Shown here piece by piece: positions 34,158 through 46,479 of a stretch of DNA of 64,000 nt. The DNA comes from Plantago major (Eukaryota; Streptophyta; Magnoliopsida; Lamiales; Plantaginaceae), in NCBI GenBank assembly GCA_026545765.1, contig CM048844.1, positions 68,670,035 through 68,734,034 on the forward strand. The letters are read 5' to 3'. Each line of letters opens with the position of its first letter. Position 1 is the stretch's first letter. A model generated the notes under the pieces. It had not been told where the DNA came from and searched no databases. It worked only from the letters and a program-made list of their open reading frames with translations. The translations under genes were made by a program, and so were the position numbers.

Positions 34158-36286
34158 ATGGAAGTTTCAAGGACACTATATGTAACAAACTTCCCTGAGG
34201 AGTGGACTGCAGTTGACGTGAAGGAATTGCTGGCAAAATTCTGGCCGGTTGTGGATGTGTTTTATGCCGAATAAAAGAAACTTTGGAGGGAAAAAATTCG
34301 GTTTTGCAAGATTTGAGAGATTTGCGAATTTGAGTGAGATTCTAATGGAACTGAAAGGGCTGTGGATCGGAAACTTCAAGATTCTCGCTAACAGAGCAAA
34401 ATTTGATAGGATGGAAGAGAAAAAATCGGGGCTGAACAACACCAAGAATGTGTTTTCCATTCTTTCCAGAAGAAGAGAAGAGGAGGTCAGCTGCTGAAAA
34501 AGTCGAGGGAGGAGCGGCCAGACGGTCTCGGAAAATAAAGAAGCTGAGGCAAAGGCTAATCTTAAGAGTTGGAAAGAACCGGGAGTGGAGAAATCGAATC
34601 GGGTCTCCGATAAGAGTGTGGTAAATTTCTTTTTCTCTCAAAAGAAAGAAGCTGTCATGTGGGCAACGAATAGTGCAATATGTGAAATCAAGGAAGGATT
34701 AGAGGCTGATGATGTTATTGATTTTCTCCTGTCCAAAGATTTGTTAGGATTTAAAGTCAGCCAAATGTCTAATGAATTACGGGTTCTGCATTCAAATTGT
34801 AAAGAAGATCTTCATAAGATGTTAAATGAGGAGTCATCTTGGTTGGATTTAACGTTCAACTCGATTAGTGCATGGAAAGAATCTGATGTTAACGGATGGC
34901 GTAGGGCTTGGGTCGACGTGCATGGCATTCCATTAAATGCATGGTGCCCACAGTTATTCAGATTGATTGGAAATAGGTTGGGCAAGACTGTGGAAATTGA
35001 TACAGCGACTGTGGAAAGACTTGATTTAAGGAAAGGAAGGGTGTTGGTTGATACACCAATCTTCAATGGCATTAGTAGAAGCTTCGTGATCAAAATCTGG
35101 AATAAGACATATCCGATTAATGTTAAGGAAGTATGTTGCAATCATGAGACCAGAGTGGTTGAAGCCGGTGTTGTAGATGACGGTCCGCCAAAGTCGGAGG
35201 CATCGGATCCTGATGAATTCGAATCGGATGAGGAAGATGAAGAGTCTCTGGAGATGGATTTGGGGGGGGGGGGGTTAACAATTTACTGAGTAATGATGGA
35301 GCACTCAATGAAGATGGGGAAGGGGAGTTTTTATTCAATCGAAAATGTAAAGACATGTATACAGGAGAAAAGGTGTCTAGGGCTTTGGAAGGAATTAGTG
35401 AGCTGAACAAAGGCAATGAGGTTTTAATGTCTGGAGGAATTGGGAAGAGTAGGAAGTAATTTGGCCAGAGCTGGAGAATATTGTTTTGGGCTCACCTGTC
35501 GATCAATGGGCTTCAAAAAATAAGAAGGTGGTAGGCCCAGAAGATAGTAGCAGCGTTGGCCCTGTTTAGTTGGGTCAAAATAATAAGGATTTAGAGGACA
35601 AAGAGGGATTTAGTCAAGTCAAGAGTACTTCAATTGGATTAGGCAAGAATAAAGAGATAAAAGACAATGAAAATTCTGACAGTACTTCACAAGATATTTT
35701 GGAACCAACTTCTTCTGATTGCTTAAACCAAAAAGAAAAGGAAAACATGGGGAAAACATCTAAAGCAGCTGGTGGCGATCTGGAAGATCAGGAGGAGGAG
35801 GATGCAATCTCGGAGGATCCGTTCAATTTATATCCGCTTATTATATCTGGTGCAAAGCGGGGGCCAAGAAAGCAGAAAATGAAAGTGTTGAACAGATTGA
35901 GCACTAAAGGCAAAGCGATGAGAAAAGGCGATGGTGCGAAGGTTGGAGATGGCGCGGTTGAAGGGATTATGAGAAAACTCAAGCGAGGGCGAAGACTCAA
36001 GAGTGCAATTGAAGATGATGGTATTGAGAAAGCAAGTCTTGAGGGTGGAACAGTTCTCTCTGATAGTGAGATCAGGGCATGTAATGAGACTCTGATTCGA
36101 ATGGGCGAGTTGGACGCAAGGGAGTTGTGCAAGATAGGTAATAAGTGTGGGTTGCTAAATAAGGAGACAAGAGAGTCGACGATTAAATTGTTCAGAGATT
36201 GGGACGCAAGAGATTCAAGGTCAGGGGAGGTGAATGAGATTAATTTGGTATTGGGGACTCAAAATCTTTGCGATGCGGATAATTAG
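34158..36286 (+). pseudogene. LINE ORF1 (RRM + DUF4283-like), decayed
   Basis: The N-terminus has an RRM fold signature: LYVTNFP (RNP2-like, about 34176) and KKFGFARF (RNP1-like, about 34285), separated by a frameshift near 34262. Next comes a DUF4283-like region (34640-35130; RRAWVDVHGIPLNAW and LGKTVEIDTATV), an acidic stretch, and a basic Lys/Arg-rich C-terminal part (35850-36000) suited to nucleic-acid binding or nuclear entry. A 13-G run at 35262-35274 throws the frame; the sequence past it is open in another frame to 35459. The last segment (35570-36286) stops at TAG, overlapping the ORF2 start by 14 nt. Confidence 0.75.
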
Positions 36287-39200
36287 TTTCAATGTTAGAG
36301 GTTTGGGAGGTAAATGACAAAAATGGGCTGTGAAGGAGGTGGTGGCACAAGAAAAAGCAGTTTTGATTTGCATTCAGGAGTCGAAGTTGGAATTTGTGGA
36401 TCAGAGATTAGCGTGTATGATTTGGGGTAATAAGGACTGTGGTTGGGTATTCAATGGATCTGAGCATGCTTCTGGCGGCCTTGTGTGTTTGTTGGACAGT
36501 GCAGTATTTGTAAGACAAGAGTTATGGGGTGAAAAGGGCCTTCTAGGGGTGTCCGGGTTGTGGGAGGGCGTACTTGTGAACATCGTCAATGTGTACGCAC
36601 CAAGCAAAGCTGAGGATAGAAGAGAGTTGTGGGGAATATTACTAGAGAGAATGAGGGGAAAGGAAGAAGAAAGGTGGTGTATTTGTGGTGATTTCAACTA
36701 TATCAGATGTGAGGAGGAGCGTCGTCGAAGTGGTGTGGGTGGCAGAAAGAAGGAGATAAGGATGTTCAATGACTTCATTAATAATTCGAGATTGGTAGAC
36801 CTTCCGTTGGAGAGACGGAAATTTACGTGGTACAAGGACAATGGGAAGTGTTGTAGCCGACTTGATAGGTTTCTCTTATCAAATGCTTGGATCTCAAAAT
36901 GGCCTAATCTTGTGCAACTTGGATTAACAAGAAAAATCTCGGATCACACCGCTATTGTTTTAAAAGAAGAAGTGGTGAATTGGGGTCCTAAACCGTTCAA
37001 GTTTGTAAACGGTTGGTTAAAAGAGCATGGATTTAGAGAAATGATAGAGGAGGCGTGGAAGAGCTATAAAGTAGTGGGATGGAAAGGCTTTGTCATTAAA
37101 GAAAAATTGAAAGTGGTAAAGGAAAAGATCAAAGAATGGCAGAGAGCGAATTTCGGAAACTTAGATTCGAGGATTGAGAAGAAAACCGAGGAGGTAAATG
37201 ATTTTGATATCAAACTGGAGGAAAATGAGTTGGGCGCTGATGAACTACTAGAACGGAATAAGGCGTGGGCTGAGCTAAATAAATTGATGGAACTGAAAGA
37301 CAATATCAGGCATCAACAAGCAAAGCAACAGTGGGTGAAGTTTGGCGACACAAACTCCAGATTTTTTCATCGAAGTGTGGAAAGAAAAGGACGTGCAAAA
37401 AGTTTGAAAGGAATCAGAGTTAACGGAAGATGGGTGGAGGGGTCTAAAGAAGTGAAGGATGGAGTTCTCAGGTATTTCGAGAATCGTTTTGTGGCAAATC
37501 AAACTCCACTCAGCAAGCTGCCAGACTGTATGAGTGGCAGTCAAATCAGTGCGCAGAACATAGAGATATTGGAGGAGAAATTTTCAGAAGCTGAAATAAG
37601 AGGTGTGGTGTGGGATTGTGGCTTGGAGAAAAGTGGGGCCGGACGGCTTTAATTTCACCTTTTTTCATGCATTTTGGGAACTGATCAAGGACGATTTGGT
37701 GAGCTTTTTTGATGAATTTCATGCCAAAGAAAAACTGGTCAGGGGTTTGAATTCATCCTTTATAACCTTGATTCCTAAATGCTTGAATCCGATTGCTATC
37801 GAGGAGTATCGTCTGATTTCCATAATCGGTGGTATTTATAAGATTTTAGCAAAGGTCCTTCCAAACCGGCTGGCAAAAGTGGTTGGAGAGGTAATATCTA
37901 TGAATCAGTCTGCTTTTCTTGGGATCACAACATTCTAGATGGTGTAGTGGTTGCTAATGAGGAACTGGATGAAGCGAGGAAGGGTAAAAAACAAATGTTC
38001 ATGTTCAAGATTGACTTCGAAAAAGCTTACGACTCCGTAAGTTGGGACTATTTGTTGGCTATGCTGAAAATCTTGAACTTTGGTGAGAAATGGTGTCAAT
38101 GGATCATGGAGTGCGTCTCTACGGCTGAATTGTCGGTGCTAATTAATGGAAGCCCTACCAAGATGTTTAGATTGGGAAGGGGCTTGAGACAAGGGGACCC
38201 GTTGTCACCGTTTCTTTACTTAGTTGTGGTGGAGGGATTGAGTCGGATGATGTAGAGGGTGAATGCAAGTGGAATTTTCAGCCCTTTGAATATTGGAAAG
38301 GACAAGGTTGAGTTATTGTTAGGAAATATCTGTTTAGTTTTGATCAGTACACCATAATGACTTACCTTAGTTCAGAAAGGTATCTAGTAATCTTGGTTCA
38401 CTTGAACATTGTAAAAGAGGAAGTGTACTTAGTATGATTAGTCTAGTAAATCTTGTATAGGATGTTAGGTCTCTGAATGTAATTTTATATCTTTGAAGAA
38501 GACCAAGAAGAAGACATCCAGCAGAAAGAGCTCAACTATCTGAGTAGAGGAAGTAGTGTATTTAGGAATCGAGAGAAGATATTTGTAAGGTGAACTCAAA
38601 TATCTGTCTTAGTGGATTCTAGGTCTGAGAAAGGCCGAAGTGGATTAGTTGAAGGATTACGCCACCTTCAGATACCACTATAAAGCTACTGTGTTATTTA
38701 CTTTCTGCACTTACTTTCTGCCTTTACTTACTTGCAAAGTAATTTACACACTTTACTAGCTTGCTGAGCACGTGCACTTATCAGAAAGACTTCCTCTATT
38801 CTGATTATAAGTATCAGAAAGTTACCCAACTTTCTGAGAAACTGTTTTATCGACAAAAATTTGAAAAGACTATTCACCCCCCAAGTCTTTTACTTTGTCG
38901 TTATCTGGACCAACAGTTATCTCATCTCCAATACGCCGACGATTCCATCATTATGGGTGAAGCTAAGAAGGAGAACATCGAGGTGTTGAAATGTGTGTTG
39001 CGGTGTTTCGAGATGGTTTTGGGGCTCAAAATTAATTTTCATAAAAGCTGCTTGGTGGGTAACAACATTGAGAAGGAGGTGTGTGAAAATTGGGCTCATG
39101 TGTTGAATTGCGAGTTGGCAAATATTCCTTTTATGTATCTGGGTCTTCCCATTGGTGCTAAACCTAGTGATAGACATATTTGGAATAAGGTGGTGGAAAG

Positions 39201-40587
39201 AGTGGAAGGGCGGTTGTCACGTTGGGAAAACAATTTCCTTTCTTTTGGCGGTCGGTTGGTGCTTCTAAATGTAGTGCTCAATTCCTTACCTATCTACTAT
39301 CTTTCTTTTTTCAAACTACCTTCATATGTCCTTAAACGGCTCTTGAAAATTCAACGACATTTTTTATTGGGGGGAGGGGGGGGGGGGGGGTCTTTGGGGG
39401 GAAGTAGAAAAATAGCTTGGGTAAGTTGGGAAGTGGTGTGTCGTTCGAAAGATATGGGTGGTCCTGGCGTTAAAGATTTGAGGTGGTTTAATCTTGCTCT
39501 ATTAGGGAAATGGGCGTGGAGGATTTTGAACGAGTCTAAGTTTCTTTGGGTAAGTGTGATTGAGTCTAAGTACGGGGATTTTCTCAAGTTGATCATGTCA
39601 AATAGAGGTAGGAAAGCAAGGAGTAAACATTGGTCGTCTTGGTGGAGAGATCTCATTAATCTCATTAGTGGTAATGAGTGGTTTGTGAATGGATTGTCAA
39701 GGAAAATTGGGGATGGAAAGTCTACTGAGTTTTGGGAGTGCTTGTGGGTGATGAATGGGGTAAGTCTTAGGTCCTTGTTCCCGAGACTCTATAGTTTGGA
39801 GACCGATAAAAACTGTATGGTTGCTGACAGAATCTGTAGTGTTGATGGCGTCAAAGTTGGGCGGTGGGAATGGAGAAGAAAGTTGTTTGCTTGGGAGGAG
39901 TCACTGATTTCTGATTTATTGCAGGTTATTGAAAATTGCAGCCTTACTGAGGACACTCTTGATTGCTAGCTCTGGACAAAAAATATGGATAACAAGTATA
40001 CTACCAAAGAGGGATATCTGCAGTTGCTAGCGTCAAATCTGAGTGACCAAGCTATTCAGGTGAACTGGTCTAAGCTCGTGTGGCTTATGTGGATACCGAA
40101 AAAATTCAATGTCTTCGTGTGGAGGGTTCTACTTGATAGAATAGCGACTCTCCCTAATCTGAAGCGGCGAGGCACTTTATTTGCGGAAGCGAAGACTTGT
40201 TGCAGACTTTGCGAGGAGAATTCTGAAGAATCAACGATTCATCTCTTCTATAATTGCAGGTTCTCTCAGCGGTGGCTTATGATTGAATCGGCCGATTTCA
40301 AGATGGTCATTTGCAATGATTTGGTATCCCTTCTTCTTAACTTTGCGGATGCGATTCCGAAGAGAGGAAAGGAGTGTTGGTTAATAGTGTGGCACACAAT
40401 TCTCTGGTTTGTTTGGAAAGCCCGAAATGATGTTATCTTCAAAGGCACGACTTCTACTCCAGCAGAGGTCTTCGAAAGCATCAAATTAAACATTTGGTAC
40501 TGGTTGAAAAGTTGGGATAAGCTTCGTCCGTTTGCTTCGTTAACTGATTGGGAACTCTGTCATGGTGAAGCTATTCAGGATGATTAA
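36273..40587 (+). pseudogene. LINE ORF2 (APE endonuclease-RT-zf-RVT), decayed
   Basis: It starts at ATG 36273 with MRIISFNVRGLGGK. The apurinic-like endonuclease shows IQESKL, NVYAPS, CGDFNY, SRLDRFL and ISDHTAIV. The reverse transcriptase has KIDFEKAYDSVSWDYL (about 38010), GLRQGDPLSPFLYL (about 38185) and, beyond the solo LTR, HLQYADD (about 38925). The C-terminus has the zf-RVT Cys/His region CRLCEENSEESTIHLFYNC (about 40200). Damage: TGA at 36315-36317 (likely CGA), frameshifts near 37630 and 37920, TAG at 38253, an inserted LTR at 38317-38915, a G-run at 39376-39390, and TAG at 39967 where Trp is usual. Minus-strand frames here are shadows. Confidence 0.88.
38317..38915 (+). mobile_element. 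Solo LTR (599 bp), short relative of the copia LTR
   Basis: TGTTAGGAAATATCTG ... GACCAACA with 5-bp TSD GTTAT (38312-38316 and 38916-38920). Both ends resemble, in inverse orientation, the 1.7-kb LTRs of the copia element at 47042-63253 (GGTTCACTTGAACATTG, AAGAAGACATCC, GACTATTCACCCCCC). A TATAAAG box lies near 38681. Joining the flanks at the TSD gives an open frame VELSHLQYADD, which confirms the insertion point. Confidence 0.9.
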
Positions 40588-40820
40588 ATGGACCTTGGTG
40601 GTAGGATGCTGGTTTGGATTGAGAGTGTTTGGATTATATGGGACATTGTTAGTTTGTCAGATGGTGTTTCTTTTTTCAGGCTATAAGTGCAAGGTATATT
40701 TGCTTGACATTCTTGTAGATGAGAGGCTAGCTTCTGGACATTGTTGTAAATTTAGCACTACTGGTGCTTCTCTTGAGCTTGTTTGAGTTATAATAAAATT
40801 TCACTTATTAAAAAAAAAAA
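40588..40820 (+). other. LINE 3' UTR and A-tail
   Basis: Non-coding; includes TAATAAAATTT just before the A-run, which may serve as a polyadenylation signal. Confidence 0.7.
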
Positions 40821-40838
40821 AAGAGTAGTGTTGAGGGG

Positions 40839-41485
40839 TGATCAACTTTATGAATGGTGAGGTGAGCTCGAGTGGTAGTAGACCTTGAGTTTTGAGGGGA
40901 GGTGAACCTCGACGGGCAATGATCCTAAGGGGCGGTGAACTTGAGAGGAGGTGAACCTTGACTACTTGGTGAGGCCAACTTGAAAACAAGAGGGAAGGGG
41001 TTAGACCAATTTGGGCCGGTTTGCCTTGGACAAACCAGACTTAAATTCAACAGTTTGTGTGACCTACGAGTGGGAGCTCGAACCTACAAACTTAGAATGA
41101 AATATTGGAAGTTGTTGATTATCATAATGAAGAGTAATGCTCTCCTATTTATAGGCAAAGGCTCAAGGGACAAGATTCCGGTTAATCAAAGGTTGGTCGA
41201 CCCTATCATATCATGATACGTGGTGCCAGAGAGTGCTAGAGTGTTTAGGTTACGCGGTTATATCATCTTACATCATAGGGGACCCACTGTGGTCGGGAGA
41301 TCAGACTCCCTCAGGGTGTAGCTTTCCTGACATTTCGTTGGACGTTCTTCCTTTGATGGGAGGACGGCTTCTAAGGTCTGGAGGTCGGACTCCCTCAGGG
41401 TGTAGCTTTCCTGAAGATTCGTTCGACGTTCTTCCTTTGACGGGAGGACATCATCTAAAGTCGTGAGGCAGGGTCCTTAGGCCTA
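40839..41485 (-). mobile_element. LTR-like relic with 84-bp tandem duplication
   Basis: Minus-strand TATA-like GCCTATAAATAGGAG (41143-41157) in a GC-richer block. GACTCCCTCAGGGTGTAGC and GACGTTCTTCCTTTGA recur with an 84-bp period (41304 and 41388). The LINE inserted at its left edge. LTR ends and TSD were not found. Confidence 0.4.
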
Positions 41486-42097
41486 TAGACCTTTCGTTTA
41501 TTACTAAAAGAGGTTCTTTAGATATTCTTTTACGAGTTTATAAATGAAAAGCTAACGAGCATCCATATCAATTTTCTTTTAGCGTCAGCCTAACAAGCAT
41601 CCATCTCATTTGAACGATCTCACTTCCTTCTTCCACCATGAATTTTTATACACAATCATCAAGCTTTCGCCAGATGCTTATGCCATTTTCGCCTAACACG
41701 CCTTTTTTGTTCAGTTGAACGTGCATTTTTTTTTAAAGATGCATGTAGTTTAAGATAGTGCTTATGGTATTATGTGATGCTTGGGGTATTAGATGATGCT
41801 TGTAGTTTAAAATGGTATATGTGGTGAAAGGTGGTGATTGTGGTATTAGATGGTGCTTTTAATTTAAGATGGTGCTTCTATTATTAGATGATGAAAATGT
41901 GTGGGCCGGGATTTGGTAATATGTAAACAAGTGTATTTAGTACACCAAAGAACACTATTGAAAAGTGTCTTCGATATACTGTAGCAAACAGTGTATTAAC
42001 TACAATAGTTAATCCACTAACACTAAAGCTGATCTAAAGATCAAATCAAGAACACATCGGAAATTAAGAACACCAAGTATGGTTTCTAGTGGGTTAA
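41486..42097. repeat. Spacer with degenerate GATGCTT/GGTGCTT repeats
   Basis: Phrases GATGCTTGTAGTTTAA, GGTGCTT and TATTAGATGATG recur between 41740 and 41900. No gene seen in the remainder. Confidence 0.5.
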
Positions 42098-42388
42098 TGA
42101 TGTGTCAAAATCAAAGTTTTAAATTTGTTTAAGAGCTAAGAGTTAATTCTCAACACTACGAAAACTTGTAGTGCAGTGAAGTTAACCCCGAGGTCGGTCT
42201 CGAAGGACTTAACTAAGCTGAGTCTTGTTTACGAATAATAATAACAGTATGAAAGCGGTGAAGAGTTGTTTTTGCTTCGGCAACAGATTGATTAACTATG
42301 TGAAAGTAGACTACTTTGCAGACTAACTAGAAAACAGATTTAAACTTAACGAGATTGATATTAATGAGGAGAATTATGGTGTGGTGAC
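42098..42388 (-). repeat. Gypsy 3' LTR
   Basis: Direct repeat of 46704-46994 with scattered differences; the first base of the TG terminus is changed (minus strand GGTCACC). Confidence 0.75.
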
Positions 42389-43930
42389 CATTTCTGGAAT
42401 GACCATTTCGCCCTTCAACTCCTTTTTTTACTCCAATTCTTGGTTTTTTAGCCTTTCCACTCCATTTCTAGCATCCATACGAGGCATTGTAACTCCATAT
42501 CTTGTAGATGCATGTAAAATACACCATTTTGCCTTCAATTAGCCCGGTTTAGACAAATACCTACAAAATACACAAAACATGAAAATGTAACAAAATACAA
42601 ATAAAACACATAAGAACTATACTAGAGAATAGCAATAAGATGGTAAAAAAGACCGAATGAGACGATGTAAAATCGACTCATCAAACTCTCCTAACTGAAA
42701 CCTTGCTTGTCCTCAAGCAACAGACTTTCTAAAAATCCTAGAAAAATAAAAAACACAGGGATACGAAGGTAAAGTCTAGCTCCTAAGCTACTGAGTCAAC
42801 GATTGCAAGAAATAAGCCTAAGAAATGCAAGATGTTTGACATCACACTGACATTCACAGAATCACATGCACAAGTCCAAAAAGTTCGTTTCCCGAATAAA
42901 TAGAACTTAAGTCTAACCAGGTAGTCCCTCACATGCGGATCCTATGCAACTAATCTCTCACACTCCTGGAAGTGACCAGTAGGGGTAATCACTCAAGAAT
43001 ATAAAGAGTAAAGGAAGGTGACTTGCGTCACAAAATTGCCTCAAATACCTCATGCATTGTACTCAATCGGTTAAGTCAGAAGGCAATCAGCAGTAGACTA
43101 ATGAAAAGGCAATCGTTCTCTCTTTTTCCAATTTTTCAATTTTTTGCATACTCCTTTTTTGTAGTCTTATATATGACCCATATGCTTATTTTGTCTCAAT
43201 TTTTTGGTAGTGTCTGTTTTACCGAAAGTCTGCACTTTTGTGCGTGCTGGTTTGGTATACACGCCATCAACCCTCACGGACATATGGATTTTTAGGACCA
43301 CGCCGGTGTGTAGGTAGTATTTGAAACATGTCCAACATGACTAACGGTGGCACAAGTGCCATAGATACACTCCGAGACTTATTTTATTTTTTTGAGAGAA
43401 TGAAAAGCCAGAACAGTAATTATACACATATATGGTACACATAAACCTCCTCCCCAAACCTGTTCTTGGAACGGGTTTGGCACAAGCAAATAAGAATGGA
43501 AAGCATGTCGTTCGTCATACTTAACTTACACAGAGTACATATGAGAATGATGAGGCGCAAACAAGGGAGTTTGCACTTCCTGAGAAATCACACAGGAACA
43601 AAATTGGCGGTATAAATTTTTCATTTTTTTCCATCGGCCACTACGCATGCTCACAGGCTTTTGGACTACAGAACTAGAACAAACTTCCTATATACAGGAG
43701 AAACGAACTTAGCAAACTTATAACATGCAAACTGCTAATAGTCAAGGATCAATCAAAACTCAAGCATTTAATAGGTTTAGTACATGCAATAGACGCTCGA
43801 CTTGGGAGTAAGACTTAGACTCGACATAAGAAATAGACTCGAATAAAAAATACGGAAAGAAACACATATGAAAACATGCAAGCAAGAAGCCTAAGGCCGA
43901 TAAAATTGAAAACACCCCTCCACAAACCTG
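42389..43930 (-). other. Gypsy interior, non-coding
   Basis: No pol domains. A near-palindromic motif, GCTTGTCCTCAAGCAA (42708-42722) and GCTCGTCCTCGAGCAA (43938-43953), occurs twice about 1.2 kb apart. Confidence 0.55.
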
Positions 43931-44139
43931 AACTCATGCTCGTCCTCGAGCAAACGAGTGAAAAGAGAAAAAGGAAAGAGTTGATATGAGGAGGCTTCCC
44001 TGATTGAAGATTCCCGAGATGTGTAGACGACTGAAAAGAAGGACCTGAGACTCAAGTAGAATGTTAGATAACAAAAACCAAGCTAGTGGACGGAAAAGAA
44101 CGCAAAAACGACATAGGCGAAAAGAGGAAAATGGCGATG

Positions 44140-44520
44140 CCAGTCTCCCGCCTGGCGTACGCCAGTTACTTTCGCTAAGTAGCTGGCGACGCCAGCTTCT
44201 CACATGGCGTTTGCCAGTTACTTGCGCGAAGTAACTGGCGACGTTAGCGTCTCACCTGGTGTTCACCAGTTACTTGCGCTAAGTAGCTGGCGACATAGCT
44301 TCTCACCTGGTACTTGGAATAGTAACTGGCATCGCCAATCACCCACCTGACATCTTCAGTTACTTAGCGTAAGTAACTAGCGGACGCCAGTTGCTTGCAC
44401 GAAGTAACTGGCGACGCCAGCCTCTCACCTGGCGTCCGCCAGTTACTTACGCTAAGTAACTGGCGGCGCCAGGTGGGTGATTGGCGATGCCAGTTACTAT
44501 TCCAAGTACCTGGTCGGCGC
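44140..44520. repeat. Palindrome-rich tandem array
   Basis: Units of about 60 bp combine CTGGCGACGCCAG, CTGGCGTACGCCAG and AGTTACTTGCGC/AAGTAACT, each self-complementary. In addition, GGTACTTGGAATAGTAACTGG (from 44309) is mirrored at about 44490-44516, so the block also forms a larger inverted repeat with arms of about 45 bp. Confidence 0.85.
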
Positions 44521-44737
44521 AAAACTCGATCTGAGGTCATTTTTTAACTTGCTAATCGATAGTTGGCATCGCAAATTCACCCAGAACTAAGAAAACATAA
44601 CTTTTGTACAATTTTTGGGTACTTTTATGTCCACTAACCTAACTAAAACCGGACGAAGACAACATAAAACAACTAGAATAAAAAGAAAAAAAACAAAAAC
44701 TAAACTAAACTACTTACCTCAACTAACTTGTTGGTAT

Positions 44738-45529
44738 TCATTTACGATGGTGGGTACTAGACTTCCCCATGCTCGAATTTCTCCGCCCTTGTACCTGCGA
44801 ATAGATATAAAGGGGTCCAACATACCCTGCAGAATAATCCTTGCAGATAAAATCCTTAGGTAAAGAATCCAATGCCTTCACTATTCCGACCTTACCATTA
44901 ACCTCATATGTTGTTGTGCGTCTATATACGCTAATGTCCATTCTGGAGGTGAATAAAAATGGCCAGCCAAGGAGGATCGTATCGGGTCATGTCTTCTGGT
45001 CTTCCCGGATGTCTTCCATAACAACAAAATTGGTGATAACGGTCTCACCATTCAATTTAACTGCGATACCCTTTGCAAATCTAACGGGTCTTCTATGCGA
45101 CCCATCTGCCATTAGAACTCGAGCTTTCATCTTTTCCAAACCTGTAATGCCACATCCCTTAAACAGACTGTACGGGATCAGATTACATGCAGCTCCTGTA
45201 TCTAAAGTCGTAATGAATTTTGAATTTCCCATCCCAACTACGATGTTAAAACTCCTCTTACTAAGAGTCTGCTCTTTCACGTTTTCTTCGAGTTCCTCTT
45301 CCTTGGCAGGAACTTCAACTACCCCGATTTCTGGAGTGCTCAATGTAACCAGAAGATCATCCTCTTGTGCAGAAACCAATTCCTCAGCAGAAATGTCGGG
45401 ATTTATATTCTCTTCTACTATTACTTCACTGGCAGTCGAGACTGACGAAGCACACCTGCAAGCTGAGCAAACCTGTTTTGAAACCTTAACACGGGTTTCA
45501 TTCTCCGAAACAGTCACTTCAACGGGTTA
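44738..45529 (-). pseudogene. Gypsy aspartic protease
   Basis: In frame with the upstream gag and separated from it by a single TAA (45527-45529). The active site reads TTLDTGAACNLIPYSLF (about 45190-45240), followed by VLMADGSHRRPV and NFVVMED, a standard retropepsin core. A TGA at 44984-44986 interrupts the frame, but similarity continues (PDTILLGWPFLF) to 44738. Both stops are one C-to-T change from a sense codon (CAA, CGA). The protease would mature Gag. Confidence 0.8.
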
Positions 45530-46479
45530 ATCTGTAATCACTCTTATAGCCATTGCTCTCTCAGAAGTATTAAGGAATTTACCCCTTTCCCTTTCTTGGT
45601 CCTTCTCTACCAGCTGCTGGAGGGTACCTTTGATCTGGCCGCTGTCCCTTTCCAATCTTTGAACTGCAGCTTGTAATGCATCCAACCTCTCAGCGGTAGC
45701 TGCATGTATCATTGTTGAGTGTTGCATGGCGGCATGACAACTTTTCACAAAACCTCTCAGCTCCTCCAAAAAACCTTCTGGTAGTTGTGATTCGGGAAGG
45801 CAGCGTTCCGGGCAATTAGAGCCACTAAGCTTAGCACGCTTTCTCCTATGCTCTGAGCTTTTTGCTATCCTCTCGAATACAACACTTAATCCGATAGGGG
45901 TGCTCTCCCCCATCCATCCTCCACACGCCATATCAACCAGCACTTGTGAAGACTCTTCAAGCCCATCAAAGAAGAACTGGTTTAAATCTGCAGTACCAAA
46001 ACAATGATGGGGGCACTGATTCTGTAAATCACGGAATCTCTCCGATGCTTCGAAGAAGTGTTCTCCTTGTCGCTGTTTAAACTCACTAATCTGCGCTTTG
46101 AAGCTCGTACTCATCGATATGGGGTAGTATTTGCCATAAAGGTTTGGAAAGCTTTGTCCCAAGTAGTGATGCTTCCCTCTGTTAGGCCATTCATCCAAGT
46201 CCGTGCCTTACCAAAGAGACACATAGAGAAAATCTTGAGCCTCAAGTCATCATCCTCTACCCCGTCAGGTTTCCCCAATCCAGATATAAAATGCTCAATT
46301 TCTCTAAAGAAACCCATGACGTCTTCGTTTCTGACTCCATAGAATCTCGAAAGCTATCGGAGGATATGTTCCTTAATCTCGAGACCTCGCACATTAGCTG
46401 GTATGACTATAGCTGGACGATGTGCACATTGCACAGGTAGGAGAAGTGTGTGCATAGAAGGTAGCTCTGCCACAGCCAT
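45527..46479 (-). pseudogene. Gypsy Gag (Athila/Tat-like), decayed
   Basis: Starts at ATG 46477-46479, about 200 bp inside the 5' LTR. IVIPANVRGLEIK is the usual N-terminal phrase of this gag family. The retrotransposon gag domain follows: KARTWMNGLTEGSITTWDKAF (46150-46210), ISMSTSFKAQISEFKQRQGE, RFRDLQNQCPHHCF and FFFDGLEESSQVLVDMACGG. A TAG near 46355 and a frameshift near 46120-46140 break it. Gag would form the particle that packages element RNA. Confidence 0.82.

Larger units (their letters stand above)
33913..40820 (+). mobile_element. Full-length plant L1-type LINE
   Basis: Flanked by an 18-bp direct duplication AAGAGTAGTGTTGAGGGG (33895-33912 and 40821-40838) and ending in an A-run (about 40810-40820): both hallmarks of target-primed reverse transcription. 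It contains ORF1 (RNA-binding) and ORF2 (endonuclease and reverse transcriptase). It is not 5'-truncated by this test. A 599-bp solo LTR sits inside ORF2. Both ORFs carry stops and frameshifts, so it is immobile now. Confidence 0.92.

Noticed and set aside
36401..37544. Minus-strand frames opposite LINE ORF2
   Set aside because: Shadows of the endonuclease/RT coding strand; no independent motif.
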